The position numbers and the translations under genes were made by a program. The notes beneath the pieces were generated by a model, which worked only from the letters and a program-made list of their open reading frames with translations, was not told the origin of the DNA and searched no databases. From an uncultured Sphingomonas sp. (lineage in GTDB: Bacteria; Pseudomonadota; Alphaproteobacteria; Sphingomonadales; Sphingomonadaceae): 64,000 bases of DNA. Positions 1-9,037 of this stretch are shown one piece after another. The stretch's first letter is position 1. Each line of letters opens with the position of its first letter. The stretch covers positions 124,001 to 188,000 of the forward strand of contig CAJYOI010000041.1 in assembly GCA_913776045.1 (NCBI GenBank), in the 5' to 3' direction.

Positions 1-104
1 ACGGACGAAACTTCACCACGAGATTCCGTGACTTACACCTGAACCATCGCGCGCGGTCTGCAATTCAAGGGCAGTCGTGGGATACCCGCCCGTCCCCCTG
101 CCGA

Positions 105-133
105 TTGCACCCGCCCCCCGCGTCCGATATAGG
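105..133 (+). promoter_or_regulatory. Possible purC promoter
   Basis: A TTGCAC hexamer (105-110) and TATAGG (128-133) stand 17 bases apart about 60 bases before the purC start. The match to sigma-70 consensus is partial, so this is a suggestion only. Confidence 0.3.
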
Positions 134-194
134 CGCCACCATTCCCGCCCCGGCTGCCCCCGCCGCCGGGGCGCACGCATTTGAAGGACTGCCG

Positions 195-977
195 ATGGCC
201 CGTCGCCGCCAGATCTACGAAGGCAAGGCAAAGATCCTCTACGAGGGTCCTGAGCCGGGCACGCTGATCCAGTATTTCAAGGACGACGCGACCGCCTTCA
301 ACGCCCAGAAGAAGGGGACGATCAACGGCAAGGGCGTCCTCAACAACCGCATTTCCGAGCATGTCTTCACCCTGCTCGGCGCGATCGGCATTCCGACGCA
401 CTTCATACGCCGTCTTAACATGCGCGAACAACTCATTCGCCAGGTTGAGATCGTTCCGATCGAGGTCGTCGTGCGCAACGTCGCCGCCGGTTCGCTCAGC
501 AAGCGCCTTGGGATCGAGGAGGGCACGCCGCTGCCCCGCACGATCGTCGAATATTATTACAAGGACGACGCGCTCGGCGATCCGATGATCTCGGAGGAAC
601 ACGTCCTGTGCTTCGGCTGGGCAAGCCAGGACGAATTGCACGACATGGCCGACATGGCCATTCGCGTGAACGATTTCCTGACCGGACTGTTCGCCGGCAT
701 CGGCATCCGCCTCGTCGACTTCAAGCTCGAATTCGGGCGCATCTGGGACAACGACTACGGTCGGATCATCCTGGCCGACGAAATCAGCCCGGACGGCTGC
801 CGCCTGTGGGACATGGCCTCGGGCGAAAAGCTCGACAAGGACCGCTTCCGTCGCGATCTGGGCGGCGAGGTCGAAGCCTATCAGGAAGTGGCGCGTCGGC
901 TGGGCCTGTTCCCGGAAGGCGAAGGCGATTCGGCCGTTCTCGACATGGAGAGCCATAGAAAGCGGCGTGGTAAGTAG
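195..977 (+). CDS. purC: Phosphoribosylaminoimidazole-succinocarboxamide synthase
   Basis: SAICAR synthetase, which joins CAIR and aspartate with ATP in de novo purine synthesis (cytoplasmic). The 260-residue product has the usual family length and starts with the typical YEGKAK nucleotide-binding strand at residues 8-13; the conserved VDFKLEFG and DEISPD motifs follow. An upstream in-frame start at 105 exists, but the ATG at 195 is preferred because it follows an AAGGA-like ribosome site and gives the standard N-terminus [10 protein letters not shown]. It lies upstream of purS and purQ on the same strand, with one small opposite-strand gene between. Identification is secure from motifs. Confidence 0.97.
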   Translation: MARRRQIYEGKAKILYEGPEPGTLIQYFKDDATAFNAQKKGTINGKGVLNNRISEHVFTLLGAIGIPTHFIRRLNMREQLIRQVEIVPIEVVVRNVAAGSLSKRLGIEEGTPLPRTIVEYYYKDDALGDPMISEEHVLCFGWASQDELHDMADMAIRVNDFLTGLFAGIGIRLVDFKLEFGRIWDNDYGRIILADEISPDGCRLWDMASGEKLDKDRFRRDLGGEVEAYQEVARRLGLFPEGEGDSAVLDMESHRKRRGK

Positions 978-991
978 GAAACGGGCGCCGC

Positions 992-1014
992 GCGATTTGC
1001 CGACGGCAAATCGC
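992..1014 (+). terminator. Hairpin downstream of purC
   Basis: A 9-bp perfect stem (GCGATTTGC / GCAAATCGC) with a 5-base loop lies 15 bases after the purC stop. There is no T-run, so it may be an mRNA 3' stabiliser rather than a full intrinsic terminator. Confidence 0.4.
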
Positions 1015-1079
1015 CGACTCGCCACGTCGGCCAGCGTTGCCGGCGCAGCCGGTTCCGTCTGACGTGCGAGGCGCCCCCG

Positions 1080-1223
1080 CTACCCCTTCACCTTGAACCC
1101 GCAAATCACACCGAACACGAACGTCGCGAACAGCGCCAGTTCCACATGGGTCCCCGACCAGTGAAAATAGTCACGCCCGAACCCCACGAGCGCGACGAAC
1201 ATCACCATCGCCAGATACGCCAT
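1080..1223 (-). CDS. Small membrane protein, unknown
   Basis: A 47-residue product starting MAYLAMVMF. Most of it is hydrophobic: a first segment at residues 2-15, a short polar GRDYFHWSG stretch, and a second hydrophobic helix at about 26-44, ending in the basic tail GFKVKG. The ATG at 1223 is preferred over the longer reading (to 1346) because a GGAG ribosome site lies a few bases upstream and the extra N-terminal residues look non-coding. It sits between purC and purS on the opposite strand. Function is unknown; a two-helix inner-membrane micropeptide is the likely topology. Confidence 0.6.
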   Translation of the reverse strand: MAYLAMVMFVALVGFGRDYFHWSGTHVELALFATFVFGVICGFKVKG

Positions 1224-1375
1224 CGTTTCCACTCCACCCACCGGCGCGGACGACGCGCCGCCACCCTTGAGAGTGTTCCCAAAACGTAAACGCGGGATGA
1301 AGCCTTGCCCCATATGCCGCGCGGGGGCATAGGCGCGGCCATCCAATCCAAACCAGCCCTGGGGACCCGGTTCAG

Positions 1376-1609
1376 ATGAAACTTCGCATCGTCGTGACGC
1401 TCAAGCCCGGCGTACTCGATCCGCAGGGCAAGGCGATCGAACATGCGCTCGGCAGCCTCGGCTTCGGCAGCGTGGGCGAGGTTCGCGCGGGCAAGATCTT
1501 CGAACTCGACGTCGCCGACGACACCAGCGACGCCGCGATCGACGAGATGTGCCGCAAGCTGCTGGCGAACACGGTCATCGAAAACTACCGCATCGAGCGC
1601 GCACAATGA
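1376..1609 (+). CDS. purS: Phosphoribosylformylglycinamidine synthase subunit PurS
   Basis: A 77-residue product, the normal PurS size. PurS is the small dimeric subunit of the PurS/PurQ/PurL FGAM synthase and helps ammonia transfer between PurQ and PurL. Recognisable features are the [19 protein letters not shown] stretch and the [11 protein letters not shown] strand. Its stop overlaps the purQ start (ATGA at 1606-1609), so the two are translationally coupled. purL is not in the window. Confidence 0.96.
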   Translation: MKLRIVVTLKPGVLDPQGKAIEHALGSLGFGSVGEVRAGKIFELDVADDTSDAAIDEMCRKLLANTVIENYRIERAQ

Positions 1610-2271
1610 GCGCCGCGGTCGTCGTCTTCCCGGGTTCGAACTGCGACCGCGATCTGGCGACCGCGATCCACGAGGTTACCGGCCGCGCCCCGCACATGGT
1701 CTGGCACGGTGACAGCGAGCTGCCGGACAGCCTCGACCTGATCGCGATCCCCGGCGGCTTCTCCTACGGCGATTATCTGCGCTGCGGCGCGATCGCGGCG
1801 CGGTCGCCGGTGATGGGCGCGGTCACCAAGGCGGCCGAACGTGGCGTGCCGGTGCTGGGCGTGTGCAACGGCTTTCAGGTGCTGACCGAAAGCGGCCTGC
1901 TGCCGGGTGCGCTGATGCGCAACGCCGGCCTCGACTTCGTGTGCCGCGACGTCGCGCTGACGGTCGAGAACAGCCAGAGCATCTTCACCAGCCAGTATCG
2001 CAGCGACGAGAGGCTGTCGGTGCCGGTCGCGCATCACGACGGCAATTATTTCGCCGACACCGAAACGCTCGATCGACTGGAAGGCGAAGGCCGCGTCGCG
2101 TTCCGCTATGGCGAGAGCGTCAACGGATCGGCCCGCAACATCGCCGGCATCCTCAACGCCGCCGGCAACGTGCTCGGCATGATGCCGCACCCGGAACGCA
2201 AGATCGAAGCCGCGCACGGTGGCACCGATGGCCGCCGGATGTTCGAGGGTCTGCTGGCGGCGGTTGCGTAA
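1606..2271 (+). CDS. purQ: Phosphoribosylformylglycinamidine synthase subunit PurQ
   Basis: A 221-residue class-I glutamine amidotransferase that supplies ammonia to FGAM synthase. Visible motifs: FPGSNCDRD at the N-terminus, the oxyanion segment [11 protein letters not shown], the nucleophile elbow GVCNGFQ with the catalytic cysteine, and the MMPHPER motif carrying catalytic His and Glu near the C-terminus. The ATG at 1606 overlaps the purS stop; a longer in-frame reading (from 1549) would run inside purS and is rejected. Confidence 0.97.
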   Translation: MSAAVVVFPGSNCDRDLATAIHEVTGRAPHMVWHGDSELPDSLDLIAIPGGFSYGDYLRCGAIAARSPVMGAVTKAAERGVPVLGVCNGFQVLTESGLLPGALMRNAGLDFVCRDVALTVENSQSIFTSQYRSDERLSVPVAHHDGNYFADTETLDRLEGEGRVAFRYGESVNGSARNIAGILNAAGNVLGMMPHPERKIEAAHGGTDGRRMFEGLLAAVA

Positions 2272-2280
2272 GCGCCGCAC

Positions 2281-3027
2281 CTATACCTTCGCCTTGAACG
2301 GCGTGAAATCCGTCGTGTCGTCGAAGACATCGATTCCCTCTTTCCGCTTCAGGAAATTGACCACCGCATAGGTGAAGGGCGTCAGCAGCGCTTCCCACGC
2401 CGTCTTCAGGATAAACTGGCTGAGTACCACCTGGATGATCGCATCGGTCGTCCAGCCGGGCGTGCCGGCGAAGGCGAGCGGGTAGAACAGCAGGCTGTCG
2501 AGCCCCTGCCCGACGATCGTCGACCCGATCGTGCGCATCCACAGATACCGCCCCTTCGTCAGTAGCTTCATTCGTGCCAGCACGACGCTGTTGGCGAATT
2601 CGCCCGCCCAGAACGCGGTCATCGATGCGCCGACGATCCGCCAGGTGTTGCCGAACACACTTTCATAGGCCGCCTGCCCCGGCCAGCTGCGCGCGGGCGG
2701 CAGCGAGACGATGACCCAGGCCATGAACGCCATGAAGACGAGCGCGCCGAACCCCATCCAGATCACCCGGCGCGCCCGGGCATAGCCATAGACTTCGGTC
2801 AGAACGTCGCCGACGATGTAGCTGACGGGAAAGAAGAACACCCCCGCCCCGAACGACCATAGGCCGATCCCCGGCAGGTCGAGTTCCGCACGCTTCGACG
2901 CGCCGATCAGGTTCGACAGCAACAGGATCACGACGAACGCGACCATGACGATGTCGAAATAGCGGAAATCCCCGCGCCCAACCGCACCCGCGCTGACGCG
3001 CGTCGGCTGATCTGCCCCCTGATCCAT
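2281..3027 (-). CDS. yhhQ: Queuosine precursor transporter (YhhQ family)
   Basis: A 248-residue integral membrane protein of the VUT/YhhQ family, which imports 7-deaza-guanine precursors of queuosine. About six hydrophobic segments are visible, the first being FDIVMVAFVVILLLSNL. Family hallmarks include the SYIVGDVLTEVYGYARAR motif and a conserved GQGLDSLLFYPLAF stretch. It converges on purQ with only nine bases between the stop codons. This is the last core-like protein gene before the tRNA and the accessory region. Confidence 0.92.
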   Translation of the reverse strand: MDQGADQPTRVSAGAVGRGDFRYFDIVMVAFVVILLLSNLIGASKRAELDLPGIGLWSFGAGVFFFPVSYIVGDVLTEVYGYARARRVIWMGFGALVFMAFMAWVIVSLPPARSWPGQAAYESVFGNTWRIVGASMTAFWAGEFANSVVLARMKLLTKGRYLWMRTIGSTIVGQGLDSLLFYPLAFAGTPGWTTDAIIQVVLSQFILKTAWEALLTPFTYAVVNFLKRKEGIDVFDDTTDFTPFKAKV

Positions 3028-3085
3028 GGCGACCTTATGATCGCCGTTTCGCCGACGATCAATCCGCGCTAACGGAACCTTGTGC

Positions 3086-3162
3086 GCGCCCGTAGCTCAG
3101 CTGGATAGAGCAAGGAGCTTCTACCTCCTCGGTCGGGGGTTCGAATCCCTCCGGGCGCGCCA
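3086..3162 (+). tRNA. tRNA-Arg (anticodon UCU)
   Basis: A complete cloverleaf can be folded by eye: acceptor arms GCGCCCG / CGGGCGC, D-arm GCTC...GAGC, anticodon stem AGGAG / CTCCT with loop CTTCTAC giving anticodon TCT, and T-arm GGGGG-TTCGAAT-CCCTC (one G-U pair), with the 3' CCA encoded. Accessory genes begin directly after it. tRNA 3' ends are common attachment sites for integrative elements, so this may be the left boundary of an island. Confidence 0.96.
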
Positions 3163-3235
3163 ACCCTGTGTGCAGTTGCATCGGCGAGGCACCGGAGACG
3201 CACAAAGCGTCACCTCGTTTCCGTGAGGGCAAACG

Positions 3236-3250
3236 GGCCGGAAAACGGCC
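3236..3250 (+). terminator. Short hairpin after tRNA-Arg
   Basis: GGCCG / CGGCC with a GAAAA loop, about 75 bases after the tRNA. It is a weak terminator candidate because no T-run follows. The rest of 3163-3357 shows no gene. Confidence 0.25.
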
Positions 3251-3357
3251 TCTCCAGCGATTTCTAGGCGATCGCCGCCCGACCGCCAAGCGCCATGTTC
3301 AGCGCCGGCGTCCCACAACGAATCACATGTCGAAATCGGCGCCCGCGACCTATCGGA

Positions 3358-5238
3358 TCAGATGGCCTTCTCGATCAGCGGAGCGACCTCGTCCCGCCAG
3401 TATGGGCGAAGCGGAAGCACGACGAGCCACAGGATGAACCAGCATCCGTATATCGCGTAGGGCGAATGGAATGCGCCCCACCCGAGCTTGCCGTGAGCGA
3501 GTTCGTTGCGAAGTGACGGACCGGGCCGGAAGTTGAAGACGATGTCGATCAGGTGGACCGCGTCCTCGCCGAGGATCTCGGTCAGCCGGGGACGGTCGAC
3601 ATCGAGCAGCGCACCGAGCGCCCGGTCGCCCTGAAGCAGGTCCGGTTCGATCTTCGAAGGATCCTCGCCGTGCGTGACGAGGATGTGCCGGAGGATGTTC
3701 TCCAGCTGCGGATACAGGAGGTGGCAGGCGGAGAGGTAGTCGCCCTGGATCATGCGGACGATGCCGACGGCCATGATCTCGACCCGGCCCGCGGGGATGA
3801 AGGGGCTGTTGACGACGATCGGCGCGACGTGCCGCTCGGCGATCGCGAACCTGGTCAGCAGCGTGCGGCGGGCCGGCTCGATGCGGCCATTGACGTGCTC
3901 GACGAGCACGAACTCCATGTGCTTCACGGCCTCCGCACGATACCAGACGTCATCCGGCTCAGCATCGAAGTTCAGCGCATCGACACGGGCGACCTCCCGC
4001 CCCTGCCCATCCATGTGGACGCTGGCGAATATGTTGCTGAGCGGGTGCTTCTTCGCCTGCTCCAGGACGATCTTTCGAAGCTCGGCCTCGCTCGGCGGTG
4101 CGGCCATCTCAATCAGCAGCGCCAACGCCTTCCCCAAAGGTGCCTGCTGGAACAGCTCGGCGGTGGCTGCCTGCAACTCGCCGAGATCCATCGACCACTT
4201 ATGTGAGACGACCTCGTCCTGAGCGGCGCCCTGCAGCTGGCGCAACTCGTCACGGAGCACGCGCACACGGTCGACGCTGCCGGTGACCTGACGCATCTCG
4301 CCGATCGCGGCCATCGTCCAGTGCGCCTTGGCCGAAGGCTGGGCGCAGTCGTCGCGCATGCGGAGCGTCGCCTCGGCCCGCTCCATCAGGCAGCGCATCT
4401 CCTCGGGCTCGTCCCCGGCCATCGCATGGCACCGCGCAGCCAGCGCCCAGAGACGACGGAGCATCTCGGCGTAGGTGCCGACCGGCGCCGCGACGGCCAA
4501 CTGCTCGGCAACCCGAGCGACTTCCGCCTGATCGATGAGCCGGTAGCCAATGCCGAGTTCGGAAAATTCAACGAAGCCGAACAGATCGAACCGCTCGACC
4601 GTGCTCGCGTGGCAGACGTCGAAGGCGCTGCGGACGGTCTCGGCGACCTGTCCCTTCTTCTCGGTCCTGCTCATGAGCGCCAGGGCGCGCGTCATCATCT
4701 CGAGCGCCTCGTGCATGGTCCGGTCGAGATCGGGGAACTGCTGTTCGATCTCGCCCGCGACATGGCGCCTGGCCAGATGGCAATATGCCTCCATCGCGGC
4801 GCGCGCGGCGCGGCCTTGCCGGCGGTCGTTGTGGAACGCGACGTCGCCCAGACGGGCGCGAAGCATCGGATGCGCGATGTCCACAGCGACGGCACCGATG
4901 ATCGCGTTCTGCTCGCCGTGCAGATCCGACGGCTTCATCGAACGCGTCTCGCGCATCTCCCACATCGGGTGGAACGGCTCGGCGTCGTTCTCCGGCTGCG
5001 CGTGCATCGACATCATCGACGACAGGAGGCGGAACACCGACGACGCCCCCTCGTCCTCCTCGTGGATGCGCTTCGCCTCGTCCCACAGCCGCTGCTGAAG
5101 GCCATGGTCGTGGATGTCGGCGCAGGTGGCGAGGAAGGCATCCAGCCTGTCGCGCGCAGCGTCGAAATCCGCCTGGCTCACGACCTTCGGCGGCGCCTCC
5201 GCACTCGCTGGATCATCCTGTCGCTCTTCAGCTTCCAT
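3358..5238 (-). CDS. DUF4209-like protein with C-terminal HEPN motif
   Basis: A 626-residue product. The N-terminal two-thirds is helical without a recognised fold. The C-terminal region resembles DUF4209 and carries RNELAHG at residues 577-583, which fits the Rx4-6H motif of HEPN ribonucleases; a hydrophobic segment (CWFILWLVVLPL) follows near the end. HEPN domains are common in toxins and anti-phage systems, so an RNA-targeting defence role is inferred. The ATG at 5238 follows a good AGGAG site. The reading frame stays open far upstream (to 8505), but that extension is only the antisense of the genes opposite. It is divergent from the next gene, with 135 bases between. Confidence 0.72.
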   Translation of the reverse strand: MEAEERQDDPASAEAPPKVVSQADFDAARDRLDAFLATCADIHDHGLQQRLWDEAKRIHEEDEGASSVFRLLSSMMSMHAQPENDAEPFHPMWEMRETRSMKPSDLHGEQNAIIGAVAVDIAHPMLRARLGDVAFHNDRRQGRAARAAMEAYCHLARRHVAGEIEQQFPDLDRTMHEALEMMTRALALMSRTEKKGQVAETVRSAFDVCHASTVERFDLFGFVEFSELGIGYRLIDQAEVARVAEQLAVAAPVGTYAEMLRRLWALAARCHAMAGDEPEEMRCLMERAEATLRMRDDCAQPSAKAHWTMAAIGEMRQVTGSVDRVRVLRDELRQLQGAAQDEVVSHKWSMDLGELQAATAELFQQAPLGKALALLIEMAAPPSEAELRKIVLEQAKKHPLSNIFASVHMDGQGREVARVDALNFDAEPDDVWYRAEAVKHMEFVLVEHVNGRIEPARRTLLTRFAIAERHVAPIVVNSPFIPAGRVEIMAVGIVRMIQGDYLSACHLLYPQLENILRHILVTHGEDPSKIEPDLLQGDRALGALLDVDRPRLTEILGEDAVHLIDIVFNFRPGPSLRNELAHGKLGWGAFHSPYAIYGCWFILWLVVLPLRPYWRDEVAPLIEKAI

Positions 5239-5373
5239 CGCACGCTCCTGCGCCGAACGTAGCAAGAACGCTCGTCCACTGCGAGCGACTTGGACGGGAG
5301 GCGAGCGGTAGCGGATCAGACACGCATCACATCGGAACCACCCCCTCACCTTTGCCAAAAAAATGGAAAGCCC

Positions 5374-6168
5374 ATGAAGAAGTCTCTTGCCGACACGCTC
5401 GCACGTCTCGCCCTTCCCCCGACCATGCGCATCGACGAAATCGAGATCATGCCTCCGTTGGGCGCCGATCCAGCCACCACGCCCGGCACCGTCCCATTCC
5501 TCGACCCTGATTGCATCGATGTCCGCGTGATGGGTTCCGGGCTGTCCCCGACGCTCCATCCCATCGCGATATTCCAGGGCATCAGGACGTTCCATGGCAC
5601 GCCTGACGAGATCGCCGCCGCGCTCGCTCCCGCGGTCAGCATCCAGAAGAGCCGGCATGAGGCCGCGCTGGCCATTGGGCAGCCGGGCGGTGCATCCGTC
5701 GACAGGATCGGCCACATCGTGGTGGACCGACTGCTGCTCGAACGCGCACCACATCTGCCCGACAGCGTCCGCCGCGCGGTCGCCGAGATGCCGGCCTCGA
5801 CCATCAACGCCTCCCACCGGCGGTATTCTACGGACGAAGTTGAATTCGCCGACGGCCTCACGGCTGGAGAGCCGCCCCGGGCGCGATGCGAGGTCTGCGA
5901 GCGGTGGGGCAGCTATCTCGGCGACTACATGCGCATCGACGATCTGGTCATCCCGGAAACGATGCTCGCCGCCATGGACGGGCGCAGGGCCGGCGAGGTC
6001 GTCGACCGAACCACGATCGACGAAGGATACGCCGCCCTGCTCGATCGCCGCATCGTCCTCGCCCAGATGTCGCAGGCCGCGTCTGCGAGGCTGCTCCTGC
6101 ATTTTGATGCGGACTGGGTTCCGATCTCGGCGAAGCCAACAGGGACCGGGACGGCCATCGACGGATGA
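5374..6168 (+). CDS. Hypothetical protein
   Basis: A 264-residue product of unknown family. It is rich in Ala/Pro and acidic residues with no predicted membrane segment. A single CEVC pair near residue 175 is not enough for a zinc site. The ATG at 5374 follows GGAAAG; a longer reading from 5290 would intrude on the divergent promoter region. It reads away from the HEPN/DUF4209 gene. The 207 bases after it (6169-6375) show no gene. Confidence 0.6.
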   Translation: MKKSLADTLARLALPPTMRIDEIEIMPPLGADPATTPGTVPFLDPDCIDVRVMGSGLSPTLHPIAIFQGIRTFHGTPDEIAAALAPAVSIQKSRHEAALAIGQPGGASVDRIGHIVVDRLLLERAPHLPDSVRRAVAEMPASTINASHRRYSTDEVEFADGLTAGEPPRARCEVCERWGSYLGDYMRIDDLVIPETMLAAMDGRRAGEVVDRTTIDEGYAALLDRRIVLAQMSQAASARLLLHFDADWVPISAKPTGTGTAIDG

Positions 6169-6375
6169 CAACTCGCGCTGGCGAATTCCCGGTCCGTCCC
6201 CTTTCCAAGGCGACACCCGAGACCTATTTATGTGGAAGGCCCCGGACAGGGGCATGCCGCCCGCCAGCAGCGTAGCCGTCATCGGCACTGTCTTGAACGA
6301 ACCGACGGTCATCCCTCGGGTCCGACGTGAAGTGGTGGGCGGGCGACGCTTCGCATAGCGGACCGGGAGATCGAC

Positions 6376-7278
6376 ATGTCGAAGCACGAAGACCTGCGTC
6401 CAACCACCATCGACGGCATCAAGCGCCTCGCCCGACGCATCAAAGCCTCCACGCCCATGAAGCTCGCCGACGCGCTCGACCAAGCGGCGCGCCAGGCCGG
6501 GTTCGAGAACTACGCCCACGCAGTGGGCAGGATCGGCACCTCGAGCGAAGTTGCGCCAGAGACGAATCAGCCCCGCCGCCAGCCGATGAGCGAGCGCGAG
6601 GCCTATCGCGCACGCACCCGGTCTGACTGGATCGCGACGATCGACGCAGTCCCCGGAGCGACAGGCAGCGCCGCGCTGTCCTGGACGGATGTCGGGGAGA
6701 TGGTCGAAACACTCAGCCCGTTCATGGGAACCGGCCGCAACCACGGCTTCTTCCCTACGGGCGGAGGACACGACTTCACCGCCGTGAGCGCATCCGTCAC
6801 AGAGCCCGGCTGCATTGAGTTCAGGGTCGGCCGAAAGCTCGTCTATCTCGGTCGCCCGGCCCGTCTGCGGCTCGAGCGGATCGAGGCGGAGCCGGCCGAA
6901 TCGTTCCTGTTCGTCGAACTGGAAGAGATTGCGTCCAGCGGCGTCTATGCCGCCGATGATGAATTCGCCGAGAACGAAGCTCCTGCGCGCGTGCGCGTCG
7001 ACGAGGAACTGGTCGATCTGGGCGGCGGCGACTACGTCGAGCGCGGTGCCTGGGATCGCGGTTTCGTCGACGACGAGGACGAGCCCCTGCCCGACGATGC
7101 GCGTCTGGTGCACCGCCTGCTGCGCGGCGGGCTGATGCTCGCGTGCAAGGCGAGCGTCTGGAATGGCATCCCTCAGACCTACAACGCGATCCACGACAAG
7201 CTCGGTGCCGACGGCGTGCGTCGCGAGATCGAGCGCGGCCTCGCCCGTCGCGACGAGCGCCAAGACGGTCGGAGCTGA
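6376..7278 (+). CDS. DUF5623-like protein
   Basis: A 300-residue product. The N-terminus (TIDGIKRLARRIK ... ALDQAARQAGFENYAHA) matches my recollection of DUF5623-type proteins found in sphingomonad accessory regions, which share an alpha-helical leader. The rest is a mixed-fold, acidic domain without visible catalytic motifs. The next gene starts three bases after its stop, suggesting co-transcription with the HNH-like gene. Function unknown. Confidence 0.65.
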   Translation: MSKHEDLRPTTIDGIKRLARRIKASTPMKLADALDQAARQAGFENYAHAVGRIGTSSEVAPETNQPRRQPMSEREAYRARTRSDWIATIDAVPGATGSAALSWTDVGEMVETLSPFMGTGRNHGFFPTGGGHDFTAVSASVTEPGCIEFRVGRKLVYLGRPARLRLERIEAEPAESFLFVELEEIASSGVYAADDEFAENEAPARVRVDEELVDLGGGDYVERGAWDRGFVDDEDEPLPDDARLVHRLLRGGLMLACKASVWNGIPQTYNAIHDKLGADGVRREIERGLARRDERQDGRS

Positions 7279-7281
7279 GGA

Positions 7282-8373
7282 ATGAAGGACGCCCCCATCG
7301 CGATTCTGCCGCCGGGTGCCACGATCAGGAACGACGCGGGAGAGGTTCTGCTGTTCTCCTGGCCAGACTTCGTCGCGACGATCTGCGAGGGGGCGGCCTG
7401 CTTCATTTGCGGCCGCTCGAAGCGCGAGGTCGCCTTCAACGACGAACACATCGTGCCGAACTGGGCGCTCCATGCATTCGGCCTGCATGGAAAGAAGGTC
7501 ACGCTGCCCAACGGACAGCGCACCGTCTACGGCAACTACACGATCCCCTGCTGCGAACCCTGCAACACCGAGATGGCGCGCCGCTTCGAGGACGACATGA
7601 GCGCCTTGGTCCGCGCGGGCCCCGGTGCGATCCACGACCATGTCGCCAAAGGCGGCGGCTTCCAGGTGTTTAACTGGATGGCATTGATCTTCCTCAAGCT
7701 GCACTTGAAGGACCGCCGACTGAAGATGCATCTCGACCGCAGGCTCGGCGACGACCCGATCTCGGCGGGATACATCTGGGAGAACATGCACCACCTCCAC
7801 GCCGTCGCGCGCGCCTTCCACATCGGCGCGACGGTCCAGGGCGAGGCGACCGGCTCGCTTTACGTCTTTCCGATCGACGCCGCGCCGGATGCATTCGACC
7901 TGCTCACCTTCACAGAGGCGCAGACGCTCTACATACAGCTCGGCACGACCGGCCTGATCGCGGTGTTCGACGACGCCCATGCTGCGACCAATCGCGTAAT
8001 GTGGATCATCGAACGCATCACCGGGCCACTCAGCCCATTCCAAGGCAGGAACATGGCCGTCCACTACGCGATGGCGAACCTCGATCTCGAGAACCGCCCT
8101 CGCTTCTACACGCTCATTTCCGAGGATCGGACGAGAGTGACGATTGGCGGCAGCGTCGGCGCCGCGCCGATCTTCCGCCCCTATGACCCGGCGCTGTTCG
8201 GTGATCTGATGTCGGCCGCGTTCCCGGTTTTGCCGGCCGTGAACGATCTCGACCCAGAGGAGGCTCGTGCCCGGCTTGCCTCCGGCGACATGAACTTCCT
8301 GCTCGACGAGCAAAATCGATTCGTCGCCGACCACGCGCGAAGAAGCGGTCTCGTCCTGCCTCCGGACGAATGA
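7282..8373 (+). CDS. HNH-like zinc endonuclease
   Basis: A 363-residue product with an HNH-type treble clef: CFIC at residues 40-43, DEHIVPNW at 54-61, and a second CEPCN pair at about 90. This is the usual Cx2C...H...Cx2C layout of HNH nucleases that cut DNA or RNA with one metal ion. The remaining 250 residues are a long unassigned domain. It probably shares a transcript with the DUF5623-like gene just upstream. A defence nuclease is the likely role, but no partner methylase or ATPase is adjacent. Confidence 0.7.
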   Translation: MKDAPIAILPPGATIRNDAGEVLLFSWPDFVATICEGAACFICGRSKREVAFNDEHIVPNWALHAFGLHGKKVTLPNGQRTVYGNYTIPCCEPCNTEMARRFEDDMSALVRAGPGAIHDHVAKGGGFQVFNWMALIFLKLHLKDRRLKMHLDRRLGDDPISAGYIWENMHHLHAVARAFHIGATVQGEATGSLYVFPIDAAPDAFDLLTFTEAQTLYIQLGTTGLIAVFDDAHAATNRVMWIIERITGPLSPFQGRNMAVHYAMANLDLENRPRFYTLISEDRTRVTIGGSVGAAPIFRPYDPALFGDLMSAAFPVLPAVNDLDPEEARARLASGDMNFLLDEQNRFVADHARRSGLVLPPDE

Positions 8374-8383
8374 TGGAACGCGC

Positions 8384-9037
8384 TCAGACATTGGCCTGAC
8401 GGTTCCACGGCCGCGCCCACGGCAGCCGCCATTCCAGCGGCGCGGCCGCGAACGCGAGCACCGTCCTCCCGCGCGTCGCGTCCACGGTCGCCGACCGCAC
8501 GACATATTCGCCCCGCACCGTCGCCAGATGCTCGAACACCCGGTCGAGCGGGCCGCCCACCATCATCTCCCGCTCGTCCTCGGGAAGCAGCCAGGGAAGC
8601 GAGAGCATGCCGCCGTCGTCCGTGGTGGCGAGAGAGGCGTCGCCGACGCGCAGGATCATGTGGGCCGCCCGGTCCGAGAGGCAGAGGCAGAGCATGTCGG
8701 ATACGATGGGCCCCTTCCCATCCGGCCCCGCCACCGCGACCCTGACCGGACTGAACGCCGATCCGCGCATCGACCGGCCACGCACCATAGTCCGCAGGGT
8801 CGGACGCTCCGGCCAGTGCCGGGTGGGATGGATGAGCCACGCGGCCGCGTCGAGTTCGCCGGGCCGGCAGGCGTCGACGAGCAATGGCGACGCGAGGCAC
8901 ACGTTCCGACCGGCGTGCATCCGGAAGATGTTCTGGCGCATGCGCGCGGCCTCGCGGTCGACGCGCGCGAGCTTCGACGCCAACTCGGGATCCCTGACGG
9001 GCCGATGCGGCGGTCCAGGCAGCGAACCGGCGGTCAT
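8384..9037 (-). CDS. Unknown protein, last gene of the ubiquitin-like operon
   Basis: A 217-residue product. Its ATG (9037) overlaps the stop of the E1-like gene (ATGA at 9034-9037), so it is almost certainly made with it. No JAB deubiquitinase motif (HxH...D) and no RING-type cysteine pattern are visible; a lone CLC in SDMLCLCLSD is the only cysteine-rich spot after the N-terminal half. In related bacterial operons an E2-like or protease-like partner often accompanies the multiubiquitin and E1 genes; whether this protein is a divergent E2 cannot be decided from sequence alone. Confidence 0.65.
   Translation of the reverse strand: MTAGSLPGPPHRPVRDPELASKLARVDREAARMRQNIFRMHAGRNVCLASPLLVDACRPGELDAAAWLIHPTRHWPERPTLRTMVRGRSMRGSAFSPVRVAVAGPDGKGPIVSDMLCLCLSDRAAHMILRVGDASLATTDDGGMLSLPWLLPEDEREMMVGGPLDRVFEHLATVRGEYVVRSATVDATRGRTVLAFAAAPLEWRLPWARPWNRQANV

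Noticed and set aside
3163-3357. Attachment-site core repeat after tRNA-Arg
   Set aside because: No second copy of the tRNA 3' end was recognised in the window, so no att pair can be drawn.
5239-8505. Very long minus-strand reading frame continuing the DUF4209 gene to 1715 codons
   Set aside because: It is antisense to three well-supported plus-strand genes, has no protein-like composition there, and the real start with a ribosome site is at 5238.
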